Assembly (NCBI GenBank): GCA_016795285.1
Contig: JAEUIC010000047.1
Coordinates: forward strand, 1 to 64,000
Source of the DNA: Planctomycetota bacterium
GTDB lineage: Bacteria; Planctomycetota; B15-G4; SIAN01
Length of the DNA stretch: 64,000 nucleotides
Reading direction: 5' to 3'
Numbering within the stretch: position 1 is the stretch's first letter; every line of letters starts with the position of its first letter. A program made the translations under genes and the position numbers. This document shows positions 9,125 through 18,158 of this stretch, piece after piece. The notes under the pieces are model-generated. The model worked only from the letters and a program-made list of their open reading frames with translations, had not been told where the DNA came from and did no database searches.

Positions 9125-12100
9125 ATGAGCGACGCCTCCGCGAACTTCGATCCCGAGCAGCTGTCCGCGCAGCGAGCGTTCGTGCGCGCGTTGGCGCGGC
9201 GCTTGGTGCTCGGCGACGACGCGGCGGAAGAGCTGACGCAGCAGACGATCGTGGCCGCGTGGTCCGCGCGCCCCGAGCCGCGCACCGGCTTGCGCGGCTG
9301 GCTCGCCAAGGTGGCGCTGCGACTGAGGGATCGCGGTCAGCGCGACGCCCACCGTCGCGCGCGACGCGAGCGCGACGCGGCAGCGCCCGAGGCACAGCCC
9401 TCCGCCGCCGATCTCGCCGCGCAGATCGAGCTCTGCGAGCGAGTCGCGCGTGCGGTCGCGCAGCTCTCCGAGCCCTACCGCAGCACGCTCTTCCTGCGCT
9501 ACTGGCACGACCTCTCGCCGAGCGAGATCGCCGCGCGCGATGACCTCCCGGTCGCGACGGTGAAGAGCCGCCTGCAGCGCGCGCTGGCGCAGCTGCGGGG
9601 CGAGCTCGACGCCGCTCACGGCGGGCGGCGCGATGCGTGGGCGGGAGTGGTGGTCGGGTGGTGGACGGTCGGAGGCGCGGCGATGAGCAGCGGGGCGAAA
9701 GTGGGGGCGGCCGCCGGCCTGATCGTGGCGGCCACGCTGGCGTGGCGACTGGTCGCGCCGATCGCCTCGGGGGGTGTGACGACTCCAGCGCTCGCGAAGC
9801 TGGACGCTACGCCCAGCGCCGCCGACGGTTCCGCAGCGGCGGTCGACGAAGCAGCGGCGGCGAACGCGCCGATCGTCGAGCGGATTGCGACGGTGACGTC
9901 GTTCGCGTCGGGAATCGTCGTCGATCCGCACGGGCAACCGCTCGAAGGCGTCTGCGTCGTGCCGCGGCTCCTCCACCGGGCCGAGGCGAGGAACCTCTTC
10001 GCCGCGCCGCTGATCGACGACGAGGTGGAGGCGCGCGCCATCGCCCGCAGCGACGCGAGCGGCGCCTTCGTCGTCGCGGAGATGCCAGCGGACGCCGTCG
10101 TGCTGGTCCTGGCGAAGGAGGGGTGGCAGAGCGGCGAATGGACCGACTTCGACCGCGACGGCACGCGCAACCAATCGCGCCGCTTCGTGCTGCAGCCGGG
10201 CCGCTCGATCGCGGGGTGCGTGCGCGATCGGCAGGGGCGCCCGCTAGCCGACGCGCTGATCCACTGGAGTCGCGCATCGAACCCGCAGCCGATCGTGGCC
10301 GGCCATCTCGACGACGCGCCGACCTTCCACCCTGGCCCGCTCGCAGCGAACCAGTACACCTGCACCGATCGCGACGGGCGCTTCCGCTTCACGCGGCTGC
10401 CGGCGTCGCTTGGCGCCTTGATCGTGATGGCCGACGACCACGCGGTGCTTTCGGAGCCCGAGGACGGGATCACGGTCGAGTACGTCGTGTCGCCTCCGCG
10501 GGACAGCGCACTCTTCATCGTCTCCGATTCCTCGAGCGGCGCACCACTCCCTGGCGCGACCGCGTTGGTCCGCGACGCGACCACGGGGGAGGCGATCGAC
10601 CAGCTGCCGCGCGATTCCGACGACCGGTCGTCCTTCACGCCTCGCACGAGCACGCCCGCGCGTCTCGCCCTCTGGGTCGGCTGCAGCGAGGGCTGGTTCC
10701 CGAGCTTCGCGCCTTGGCTCCCTGCGAAGGGCGACTCGCGCGAGCTGATCGCGACGCTGCATGTGCCGGGGTACCGGACGCGAGAGCTCCCCTTCACGAT
10801 CTCACGCGAGATCGAGCCGCCCCGTTTCGAGGTCGCGGTCGTACCGGCGACCTCGGGGGATGACGCACCGATCGCCCTCTCCGGCCGGATTGCCGGCGCG
10901 AAGGCCGCGACGCTCGAGTTGCGCGCGGCCACCGTCGCCGCCGGCCGTTCCGACCTCGTGCCCGAATGGTCGCCGCCGCTCCTTCGCGCGATGAGCGATG
11001 AAGCGGGCGCGTTCGAACTGCGCGGCGCTCCGGCGGGCCGCTACCGCCTCGACGCCCGTGCGACGGGATGCGCCCCGCTCACGCGGCTGCTCGACCTGCC
11101 GGCGCGCGATGTGAGACTCGACTTCGTCGCGGCGGCGTCCGCGCTGGTGACCGTCGTCGATCGTCACGGCGTCCCGCAGTGCGCCATCGACGTGCAGCTG
11201 CAGACCGCGGATGGACTCCACGCGAGGCTCGCGCGCACCGACGCCGCTGGCCGAGCTCGCTTCGCCGAACTTCCTCCGGGCGAATGCTTCGTCGCCGCCT
11301 TCCCGGCCGGATTGCGCCACACGAGGTACGACGCCGACCGACGCGCGCGGCCGCTGAACCCCGAGACGTTCCTCGCGTCCGAGCAGCGAACGCTGATCGC
11401 GGGCGAGCAGGTCGAGTTCGAGCTGCCGATCGTCGAAGCGGAGCCCGTGGCGCTGCTCGTGCACGATCGCGAGGCGCGCCCGCTGTCGGACGTCGAGCTG
11501 CGCTTCGAGCTCGCCGACGATCGGGGTGCCGGGCTCTACCGCCTCGCCGATGGGCTTGCCGAGTTGCGCGAACGGCTCACCCGCAGCGACCTCGACGGCC
11601 GCGCCGCCACCTCGCTGCCTCCCGGCAACTACTTCGTGCGCGCCGCCGCAAACGGCGTCGAGTCGCGCACCCTTCTGGCCGTCGCTCCCGTCGTCGGCGG
11701 CAACGCGCAGATCGTCTTGCCGCTGGTCAGCGAGAGCGGTCGGCTCCACGGCCGTCTCGTCGAGTTCGGCAGCGGTCTTCCGCTGCCCGATTGTCCGGTG
11801 CGCGCCTTCCAGCGCGGATCCGCTGCGCTGTCGGCGGTCGAATTCGGGAGCGCGATCAGCGACGAGAAGGGCGAGTTCACGCTGGAACACCTCCCCGCCG
11901 GCCCGCTCGATCTGGTGGCGTGGGGCAGCGCCGAACGCGGCATGCGGCGGACCGAGGAGCCGACGCACCACTCGACCGACGTCCGCGTGGTGATCGTCGC
12001 CGACCAAGCGATCGAGATCGAGGTGCCGATCGCGGCGATCGCGCAGGAGCCCGCGACCGGTGCGGAGCGCGTGCTCGAACTCCTCGTGCGCGATGCGCGA

Positions 12101-12361
12101 AGCGGTGCGCCGCTCGCCGGTGGCCACGTGCAACTGGCGGCTTGCCAAGGCGACGCACGCGTCCATCTCGGCGGAGTGTCGCTCGACAAGGACGGCGGCG
12201 CGAAGCTCTCGTTGCGCGCGGCGGAGGGCTTCACGCTGACGATCGACGGGCCGCGCGACCGCGAGGGCGCGAGGCTCTATCAGAAGCGGACGATTGAGCT
12301 CGGCGCCGACGCGCTCCCCTCCCGCCTCGAGGCCGATCTCGAGCCGCTGGAGCGAGGGTGA
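9125..12361 (+). CDS. ECF sigma factor fused through a membrane helix to carboxypeptidase-regulatory-like repeats
   Basis: 1078 residues in one unbroken frame. Residues ~10-85 look like sigma region 2 (RAFVRALARRLVLGDDAAEE and TGLRGWLAKVALR). Residues ~115-165 are region 4 with its helix-turn-helix (LSEPYRSTLFLRYWHDLSPS, then PVATVKSRLQRALAQLRG). Hydrophobic residues ~187-212 (VGAAAGLIVAATLAW) follow, then a Ser/Ala/Thr linker and about 850 residues of beta-sandwich repeats. Several repeats open with the carboxypeptidase-regulatory signature of the GIVVDPHGQPLEGVCV type and carry SDASGAF, TDRDGRFRF, SDEAGAFEL or TDAAGRARF turns. The inferred topology is a cytoplasmic sigma factor tethered to an extracytoplasmic sensor or effector. 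ECF sigma factors with large C-terminal extensions are known in planctomycetes. The start was placed at ATG 9125 because upstream codons add only low-complexity sequence. Confidence 0.88.
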   Translation: MSDASANFDPEQLSAQRAFVRALARRLVLGDDAAEELTQQTIVAAWSARPEPRTGLRGWLAKVALRLRDRGQRDAHRRARRERDAAAPEAQPSAADLAAQIELCERVARAVAQLSEPYRSTLFLRYWHDLSPSEIAARDDLPVATVKSRLQRALAQLRGELDAAHGGRRDAWAGVVVGWWTVGGAAMSSGAKVGAAAGLIVAATLAWRLVAPIASGGVTTPALAKLDATPSAADGSAAAVDEAAAANAPIVERIATVTSFASGIVVDPHGQPLEGVCVVPRLLHRAEARNLFAAPLIDDEVEARAIARSDASGAFVVAEMPADAVVLVLAKEGWQSGEWTDFDRDGTRNQSRRFVLQPGRSIAGCVRDRQGRPLADALIHWSRASNPQPIVAGHLDDAPTFHPGPLAANQYTCTDRDGRFRFTRLPASLGALIVMADDHAVLSEPEDGITVEYVVSPPRDSALFIVSDSSSGAPLPGATALVRDATTGEAIDQLPRDSDDRSSFTPRTSTPARLALWVGCSEGWFPSFAPWLPAKGDSRELIATLHVPGYRTRELPFTISREIEPPRFEVAVVPATSGDDAPIALSGRIAGAKAATLELRAATVAAGRSDLVPEWSPPLLRAMSDEAGAFELRGAPAGRYRLDARATGCAPLTRLLDLPARDVRLDFVAAASALVTVVDRHGVPQCAIDVQLQTADGLHARLARTDAAGRARFAELPPGECFVAAFPAGLRHTRYDADRRARPLNPETFLASEQRTLIAGEQVEFELPIVEAEPVALLVHDREARPLSDVELRFELADDRGAGLYRLADGLAELRERLTRSDLDGRAATSLPPGNYFVRAAANGVESRTLLAVAPVVGGNAQIVLPLVSESGRLHGRLVEFGSGLPLPDCPVRAFQRGSAALSAVEFGSAISDEKGEFTLEHLPAGPLDLVAWGSAERGMRRTEEPTHHSTDVRVVIVADQAIEIEVPIAAIAQEPATGAERVLELLVRDARSGAPLAGGHVQLAACQGDARVHLGGVSLDKDGGAKLSLRAAEGFTLTIDGPRDREGARLYQKRTIELGADALPSRLEADLEPLERG

Positions 12362-12547
12362 TCCTGACACCCACGGCTTCTGGAGCGGTTCCTAGAGCGC
12401 AAGCCCTTCGTGCCATCGCACGCTCGATCGGCGGATGCTCGAAAGAGCACGCACTCTGGAGCCCCTGAGCGATGAGCGACCGATCGAGCGCGCCGAGGAC
12501 GATTCGGTGAGTCGCGGGGTTGCCCGACGTTCTCTATTCTCCCGGCC

Positions 12548-12799
12548 ATGCGTACCGCCTCGATCCCCTACAACGACGACCTCCTGCTCCGCTCCGGGAA
12601 GAACCCCGACGAACTCGAGCGCGAGTTCCGCTTCCTGCTGGCAGTGAAGCTGTTCGAACTCGGCCGCGTGACGCTCGGCCAGGGAGCTGAGATCGCGTGC
12701 ATGTCGAAGCTGCGTTTCATGGACGAGCTCGGCGATCTGCACGTCCCGGTGATCAACCTCGACGCGGATCAGGTCGGGGACGAGCTGCGTGGCCTCTGA
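12548..12799 (+). CDS. UPF0175-family antitoxin
   Basis: 83 residues, cytoplasmic. It matches the UPF0175 family by length and by the central block LLAVKLFELGRVTLGQGAEI followed by MSKLRFMDELG, a small helix-turn-helix-like unit. UPF0175 proteins are the usual antitoxin partners of DUF3368 PIN-domain toxins. The next gene is exactly such a toxin and starts 11 bases before this stop codon, giving the overlapping antitoxin-first order typical of type II modules. No strong ribosome binding site is visible before the ATG. Autoregulation by the complex would be expected from the family, but no clear palindrome was seen in the 186 bp upstream, which otherwise holds no gene. Confidence 0.85.
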   Translation: MRTASIPYNDDLLLRSGKNPDELEREFRFLLAVKLFELGRVTLGQGAEIACMSKLRFMDELGDLHVPVINLDADQVGDELRGL

Positions 12800-13277
12800 T
12801 CGCATCGTGGTCGCCGACAGCGGCCCGCTCATCGCGCTGGCCCGCATCGGTCGCCTCGACCTGCTGTCGCGACTCGTCCATCGCGTGGTGATCCCGCCCG
12901 CCGTCGCGGTCGAGATCCGCGAAGGCGGTGATCGACCGGGCGCGCGCGAGGTCGCCGCTGCGACGTGGATCCACGTCGAGCAGCCGGATGCAGAGTTGGC
13001 GCGGTCGTACGGGCTGCTTGTCGACGCTGGCGAAGCCGAGGCGATCGCGCTCGCGGTGCGATCGACCGGCAGCCTGGTCCTCCTCGACGACCGTCTCGCC
13101 CGCCGGCTGGCCGAAAGCCTTGGCATCGCGCGCATCGGCACGGTCGGCATCCTGATCGAGATGCGTCGCCGCGATTGGTTCCCAAGCCTCCGCAAGGAGA
13201 TCGAGTCGCTCGTCGCCGCGGGTATCCACCTCCGCGAGGAACTGATCGACGCTGCTCTGCGATCGGTCGACGAGTGA
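12789..13277 (+). CDS. DUF3368 PIN-domain toxin
   Basis: 162 residues, starting at a GTG inside the antitoxin gene. The PIN nuclease fold is shown by the N-terminal VVADSGPLIALARIG with catalytic Asp10, the central DAGEAEAIALA with the acidic residue, and VLLDDRLARRLAE with a third acidic pair. PIN toxins cleave RNA in a metal-dependent manner; DUF3368 members are paired with UPF0175 antitoxins, as here. The C-terminal GTVGILIEMRRRDWFPSLR is typical of the family. The acidic residues needed for activity appear intact, so the module looks functional. The target RNA is unknown. Confidence 0.88.
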   Translation: MASDRIVVADSGPLIALARIGRLDLLSRLVHRVVIPPAVAVEIREGGDRPGAREVAAATWIHVEQPDAELARSYGLLVDAGEAEAIALAVRSTGSLVLLDDRLARRLAESLGIARIGTVGILIEMRRRDWFPSLRKEIESLVAAGIHLREELIDAALRSVDE

Positions 13278-13383
13278 TCCGGACGGAACGACCCAGAGAC
13301 CGGCACCGGAATCGGACGGTGCCGCTGCAGGTCGTGATGAGGCGCGCCTGTCACGCGTCGCGAGCACGGCTACCCTCTCCCCG

Positions 13384-16300
13384 ATGGTCGCCCTCCTGTC
13401 GATCGTCGCCCTCTCGATCGCCGTCGCGCCACCGCTCGCGCCACCGCTCGCGCCACCGCTCGCGACGCCGCGCGGCGACGCCGCCGTCGACTTCGCGCGC
13501 GACGTGCAGCCGCTCCTCTCCGATCGCTGCTTCGCTTGCCACGGGCCCGACGAGGCGGCGCGCAAGGCGGGGCTCAGGCTCGACACGCGTGACGGGGCGC
13601 TGGCGACGCTGCGTTCGGGCAACGCGGCGGTGGTGCCGGGCGATCCCGCGGCGAGCGAGCTGATCGTCCGCATCACGGCGGAACACTCCCGGAAGCGGAT
13701 GCCGCCATCGAGCTCGGGCAAGGAGCTGAGCGAGGCGGAGCGCGCGACGCTCGCGCGCTGGATCGAGCAAGGGGCGAAATGGGCGGGCCATTGGGCGTGG
13801 CAGCCGCCGATCGCCGCGCCGTTGCCCGAGGTGCGCGACCCCGCGTGGTGCCGCGAGCCGCTCGATCGCTTCGTGCTGGCTCGCCTGGAGCAAGAGGGGC
13901 TCGCGCCGTCGCCCGAGGCCGATCCGCTCACGCTGCTGCGACGCGTGACGTTGGCGCTGACCGGGCTGCCGCCGACGCTCGAGGAGCTCGATGCCTTCGT
14001 CGCCGAGATCGAGCACGAGAGCGAGCAGCGCGCGGCGTCGACGGGCGGCACGCCGCAGCGACCGGACGCCTACGACCGCGCGGTCGAGCGGCTGCTGGCG
14101 AGCCCCCACTACGGCGAACGGATGGCGCTGCCGTGGCTCGATGCGGCGCGCTACGCCGACAGCAACGGCTACCAGCAGGATGGCGACACCCACCAGTGGG
14201 TCTGGCGCGACTGGCTGGTGCGCGCGCTGAACGACGACGTGCCGCAGGATCGTCTCGCGACGCTGCTGCTGGCGGGCGACCTGCTGCCGGCCGAGTCGGC
14301 GCAGCAGCGGATCGAGCAGCAGGTGGCGAGCGGGCTCCAGCGTTGCGCGATGCTGAACGGCGAAGGGGGCGCCATCGCCGAGGAGCAGCGGAACGTGCTG
14401 CTCTTCGATCGCGTCGACCTCTTCGCGACGACCTTCCTCGGCCTCACCGCCGCGTGCGCGCAGTGCCACGACCACAAGTACGACCCGATCACGCAGCGCG
14501 ACTACTACTCGCTCCTCGCCTTCTGGAACCGCGTGCCCGAGAGCGGCGTGCCGAGCGGCAGCGGCCAGTACCGCATCGCCGAGCCGTGGATCTACGCCGG
14601 CTCGCCCGAGCAGAACGAGCAGCTCGCCGCGCTCGAGGCGGCGGCGGCGGCGACCGAGGCGGCGCTGGAGCAGGCGCGGCGCGACCCGGCGCTCGATCGG
14701 GCGCAGGCGGAGTGGGAGGCGGAGCAGCGCGCCGCGATCGGGGCGATCGAGCTCTCGCCGTGGGAGGCGGCGGCGCCGATCGAGGCGGAGAGCTTCGACG
14801 CGGCGTTCGCGATCGAGCGACGAAGCGGCGAGAACGGCGGTGACGTGGGAGGCGACTCGGGCGGCGCGGCGAACGGCGCGGCGAACGGCGCGGCGAACGG
14901 CGCGGCGAGCGACGACGCGATCTGGAGCGCGCGGCCGGAGCTGCTCGACGGCGTCGTCCATCGGCTCGACGGAGACAACCGCGCCTTCTTCTTCCGCCGC
15001 ACGCTGCGGCTCGCGGCGCCGCAATCGCTGTCGCTCCACTTCGGCAGCGACGACGCGCTGCGCGTGCGGGTCGACGGTCGCGTCGTGCTCGAACGGAAGG
15101 TGTCGCGCGCGGCGGCGCCCGATCAGGAGCGCGTCGCGGTCGAGCTGCCGGCGGGCGACCACGAGCTGCTGCTGCAGATCGTGAACGGCGGCGGGCCGGG
15201 CGGCTTCTGGTTCGAGGCGCGGCGGCGCGGGCTGCCGCTGCAACTCGCGCCCGCGCTGGCCAGCGAGACGGCGGCGCGCGACGAGGCGACGACGGCGCTG
15301 CTGCGCGAGCGCTTCCTCGCCGCTGCCGCCCCGCCCGCGCTGCTGGCCGCGCAACAGCGGCGCGACGCCGCGATCGCGGAACGCGATGCGCTGCGGGAGC
15401 AGTTGCCGCGGGTGATGGTGATGTCCGACGCGGCCCAGCGCACGACCCACGTGCTGGCGCGCGGCAACTACGAGGCGCCGCTCGAGGCGGTCGAGGCGGC
15501 ACCGCCCGCTTTCCTGCCGCCGCTGCCGGCCGGCGCGCCGCGCGACCGGCTCGGGCTCGCGCGTTGGTTGGTGGCGCCGGAGAACCCGCTCTTCGCGCGC
15601 GTGCTGGCCAATCGGGCGTGGCAGCACTTCTTCGTCACCGGGCTGGTGAAGACCAGCGAGAACCTCGGCCTGCAGGGCGAGGCCGCGAGCCATCCGGAGC
15701 TGCTCGATTCGTTGGCGGTGGAGCTCTGCACGACGCACGGGTGGAGCATGAAGGCGCTCCACCGCTCGATCGTCCGCAGCGCGACGTTCCGGCAGAGCTC
15801 GCGCACGACGGGGCCGCGCGGCGAGCAGTTGCGCGCGCGCGATCCGGAGAACCGGCTGCTGGCGCGCGGGCCGCGGCAGCGGCTGCCGGCGATGGTGCTG
15901 CGCGACGTCGCGCTGGCGGCGAGCGGCCTGCTGACGCCGACGATCGGCGGCAAGCCGGTCTATCCCTTCCAGCCGGCCGACATCTGGTCGGGGCTCTCGA
16001 TCACGAAGGAGCGCGACTTCGCCTACCCGCAGTCGAGCGGCGGCGACCTGTGGCGACGCAGCCTCTACACCTTCTGGCGACGCACGGTCGCGCCCGGGAA
16101 CATGTTCGACGCGTCGCCGCGCCAGAGCTGCAAGGTGCGCGTGCCGGCGACCTCGACGCCGCTCCACGCGCTGACCACGCTGAACGACCCGACCTGGGTC
16201 GCAGCGTCGGTCGCGCTGGCGCAACGGGCGCTCGAGGCGGTGGCGAGCGACGCAGCGCGCGACGGCGCCGCGCTCGATGGCACGGCGCTCGATGCTGCCG

Positions 16301-16584
16301 CGCTCGATCGCGCGCTCACCGTCGCCTTCCGTCGCGTGGTGGCGCGCGCGCCCGCCGCGAACGAGCTCGCAACGCTGCGCGGCACGGTCGCGCGCGCTCG
16401 CGCGTCGTTCGAGCGCGACCCGACCGCAGCCACCGCGCTGCTGGGCGTCGTTTCGTTCCGGGAGCGTTCCGCCGCCGACGACCGCACCCTCGACCCCACG
16501 CTCGACCGCCCCTTCGACCAAGCCGCTCTCGCCGTCGCCTGCCTGGTGATCCTCAACCTCGACGAGGCGCTCACATGCGAATGA
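13384..16584 (+). CDS. Planctomycete cytochrome PSCyt1 / DUF1549 / DUF1553 (PSD1) protein
   Basis: 1066 residues, secreted. A short signal-peptide-like N-terminus containing APPL repeats is followed by PSCyt1 with CFACHGPD (heme Cys49, Cys52, His53). DUF1549 (PSCyt2) follows, with LDRFVLARLEQEGLAPSPEA, the helix around GERMALPWLDAARYADSNGY, and a second CAQCH (Cys358-His362). A low-complexity spacer and a beta-sandwich carbohydrate-binding-like insert precede the C-terminal DUF1553/PSD1 domain (PLTNRVW-like block NRAWQHFFVTGLVKTSEN, later LNDPTWVAAS). This architecture is a hallmark of Planctomycetota and Verrucomicrobiota. The protein is usually encoded directly before a DUF1501 protein, as here (10 bp overlap). 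It is thought to serve periplasmic redox steps in glycan degradation, but the reaction is not established. Confidence 0.95.
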   Translation: MVALLSIVALSIAVAPPLAPPLAPPLATPRGDAAVDFARDVQPLLSDRCFACHGPDEAARKAGLRLDTRDGALATLRSGNAAVVPGDPAASELIVRITAEHSRKRMPPSSSGKELSEAERATLARWIEQGAKWAGHWAWQPPIAAPLPEVRDPAWCREPLDRFVLARLEQEGLAPSPEADPLTLLRRVTLALTGLPPTLEELDAFVAEIEHESEQRAASTGGTPQRPDAYDRAVERLLASPHYGERMALPWLDAARYADSNGYQQDGDTHQWVWRDWLVRALNDDVPQDRLATLLLAGDLLPAESAQQRIEQQVASGLQRCAMLNGEGGAIAEEQRNVLLFDRVDLFATTFLGLTAACAQCHDHKYDPITQRDYYSLLAFWNRVPESGVPSGSGQYRIAEPWIYAGSPEQNEQLAALEAAAAATEAALEQARRDPALDRAQAEWEAEQRAAIGAIELSPWEAAAPIEAESFDAAFAIERRSGENGGDVGGDSGGAANGAANGAANGAASDDAIWSARPELLDGVVHRLDGDNRAFFFRRTLRLAAPQSLSLHFGSDDALRVRVDGRVVLERKVSRAAAPDQERVAVELPAGDHELLLQIVNGGGPGGFWFEARRRGLPLQLAPALASETAARDEATTALLRERFLAAAAPPALLAAQQRRDAAIAERDALREQLPRVMVMSDAAQRTTHVLARGNYEAPLEAVEAAPPAFLPPLPAGAPRDRLGLARWLVAPENPLFARVLANRAWQHFFVTGLVKTSENLGLQGEAASHPELLDSLAVELCTTHGWSMKALHRSIVRSATFRQSSRTTGPRGEQLRARDPENRLLARGPRQRLPAMVLRDVALAASGLLTPTIGGKPVYPFQPADIWSGLSITKERDFAYPQSSGGDLWRRSLYTFWRRTVAPGNMFDASPRQSCKVRVPATSTPLHALTTLNDPTWVAASVALAQRALEAVASDAARDGAALDGTALDAAALDRALTVAFRRVVARAPAANELATLRGTVARARASFERDPTAATALLGVVSFRERSAADDRTLDPTLDRPFDQAALAVACLVILNLDEALTCE
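13426..13461 (+). repeat. Three 12-bp tandem repeats in the PSD1 signal region
   Basis: Three perfect copies of GCGCCACCGCTC (13426-13437, 13438-13449, 13450-13461) encode APPL three times at the end of the signal peptide. The length is a multiple of three, so copy-number change by slippage would keep the frame. Confidence 0.8.
14863..14910 (+). repeat. Four 12-bp tandem repeats in the PSD1 spacer
   Basis: Three perfect copies of GGCGCGGCGAAC and a fourth with one change (ends GAGC) encode GAAN x3 and GAAS, a flexible linker between the DUF1549 part and the inserted beta-sandwich. This is in-frame low-complexity sequence within the gene, not a mobile or CRISPR repeat. Confidence 0.85.
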
Positions 16585-18011
16585 ACCGGCGCGCCTTCCT
16601 GCAGCAGAGCGGCGCCGGCCTCGGCCTCGCCGCCCTCCACGCGCTGCTGCAGCAGGAGGCGGCCGCGCGGCCCGCCGGCGGAACGCTCCCGGATCGAAAC
16701 GCCGCGCCCCACTTCGCGCCGCGCGCCAAGCGGGTCGTCGTCCTCTGGCAGGGCGGCGCACCGTCGCACGTCGACCTCTTCGATCCGAAGCCGGGCCTCG
16801 AGGCGCTGCGCGGCAGCGACGTCCCCTCCTCGATCCGCGACCGCGCGCGCCTCTCGACGATGACCTCGGGCCAAGGCCGCTACCCGGTCCTCCCCGCGAT
16901 CCGCCCCTTCCGCCGCTACGGCGCGTCGGGCCTCGAACTCTCCTCGCTGCTCCCCCACACGGGCGCCATCGCCGACCAGCTCTGCCTCGTCCGCTCGCTC
17001 CACACCGAGGCGGTGAACCACGCGCCCGGCGTGACGCTCTGGATGACCGGCAGCCAGATCCCGGGCCGCCCGAGCTTCGGCGCGTGGACGGTCTACGGGC
17101 TCGGCAGCCTGTCGAGCGACCTGCCCGCCTTCGTCGTGATGACCTCGTCCGACGTCGACAAGACGTGCGGCCAGCTCTTCTACGACCACTACTGGGGCTC
17201 GGGCTTCCTGCCGAGCAAGCACCAGGGCGTGCGGCTGCGCGCCGAGGGCGAGCCGGTGCTCTACCTCGCCGATCCGCCCGGCATCACGCGCGAGCTGAAG
17301 CGCGGGGCGCTCGATGACCTGGCGGCGCTGAACGCCCGCCACCTCGCCGAGTTCGGCGATCCCGAGATCGATACGCGCATCGCGCAGTACGAGCTCGCGT
17401 TCCGCATGCAGGCGAGCGTGCCCGAGCTGCTCGATCTCGCCGGCGAGCCGCAGAGCGTGCTCGATCTCTACGGCCCCGACGTGCAGCGCCAGGGCAGCTT
17501 CGCGCGCCACTGCCTGCTGGCGCGGCGGCTTCTGGAGCGCGGCGTGCGCTTCGTCCAGCTGATGCACGCCGGCTGGGACCAGCACCAGAACCTCGCGACG
17601 CAGCTCGAGGTGCAGTGCCGCGACACCGACCAGCCCTCCGCCGCGCTGGTGCAGGACCTCGCGCAACGCGGGCTGCTCGAGGACACGCTGGTGCTTTGGG
17701 GCGGCGAGTTCGGGCGCACGCCGTTCGTGCAGGGCGACGTGAACCGCCGCGACGCGCACGGCCGCGACCACCTCGGCAGCTGCTTCTCGATGTGGATGGC
17801 GGGCGGCGGCGTGCGCGCCGGCCACGTCCACGGCGCGAGCGACGACTTCGCCTACCACCCGGTGCAGGACCCGGTCCACGTCCACGACCTGCAGGCGACG
17901 CTGCTCCACCTGCTCGGCTTCGACCACACGCGGCTCACCTATCGCCACCAGGGGCGCGACTTCCGGCTGACCGACGTGCATGGCGCGGTGGTGAAGGGGA
18001 TCGTCGCTTGA
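16575..18011 (+). CDS. DUF1501 sulfatase-like protein with Tat signal
   Basis: 478 residues. The ATG at 16575 lies inside the end of the PSD1 gene. The N-terminus (MNRRAFLQQSGAGLGLAALH) is a twin-arginine export signal. The rest is a DUF1501 protein: VVLWQGGAPSHVDLFDPKPG, then FRRYGASGLELSSLLPHTG, the metal/active-site-like MHAGWDQHQN, LVLWGGEFGRTPF, and the C-terminal GRDHLGSCFSMWMAGGG and HDLQATLLHLLG. The family belongs to the alkaline phosphatase/sulfatase fold and almost always accompanies PSD1 proteins in planctomycetes. The two are thus expected to form one exported functional unit. The exact substrate is unknown. Confidence 0.95.
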   Translation: MRMNRRAFLQQSGAGLGLAALHALLQQEAAARPAGGTLPDRNAAPHFAPRAKRVVVLWQGGAPSHVDLFDPKPGLEALRGSDVPSSIRDRARLSTMTSGQGRYPVLPAIRPFRRYGASGLELSSLLPHTGAIADQLCLVRSLHTEAVNHAPGVTLWMTGSQIPGRPSFGAWTVYGLGSLSSDLPAFVVMTSSDVDKTCGQLFYDHYWGSGFLPSKHQGVRLRAEGEPVLYLADPPGITRELKRGALDDLAALNARHLAEFGDPEIDTRIAQYELAFRMQASVPELLDLAGEPQSVLDLYGPDVQRQGSFARHCLLARRLLERGVRFVQLMHAGWDQHQNLATQLEVQCRDTDQPSAALVQDLAQRGLLEDTLVLWGGEFGRTPFVQGDVNRRDAHGRDHLGSCFSMWMAGGGVRAGHVHGASDDFAYHPVQDPVHVHDLQATLLHLLGFDHTRLTYRHQGRDFRLTDVHGAVVKGIVA

Positions 18012-18158
18012 ACGAGGCGATGCGGCGGCGGACGTGTCGAGCGCGGCGAGCCTGGCGCTCCGCCTACGATCGCGGCGGCACGCGCTGTCGCGGTGGCGCG
18101 CGACGGCCGGGTGACGGGGACGCTCCGGGTGCGACGAGTTCGGGGTGACTGACCTGCG

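Noticed and set aside
12361..12547. A -35/-10-like pair before the antitoxin gene (TTGCCC ... TATTCT)
   Set aside because: The spacer is only 9 bp, too short for a sigma-70 promoter.
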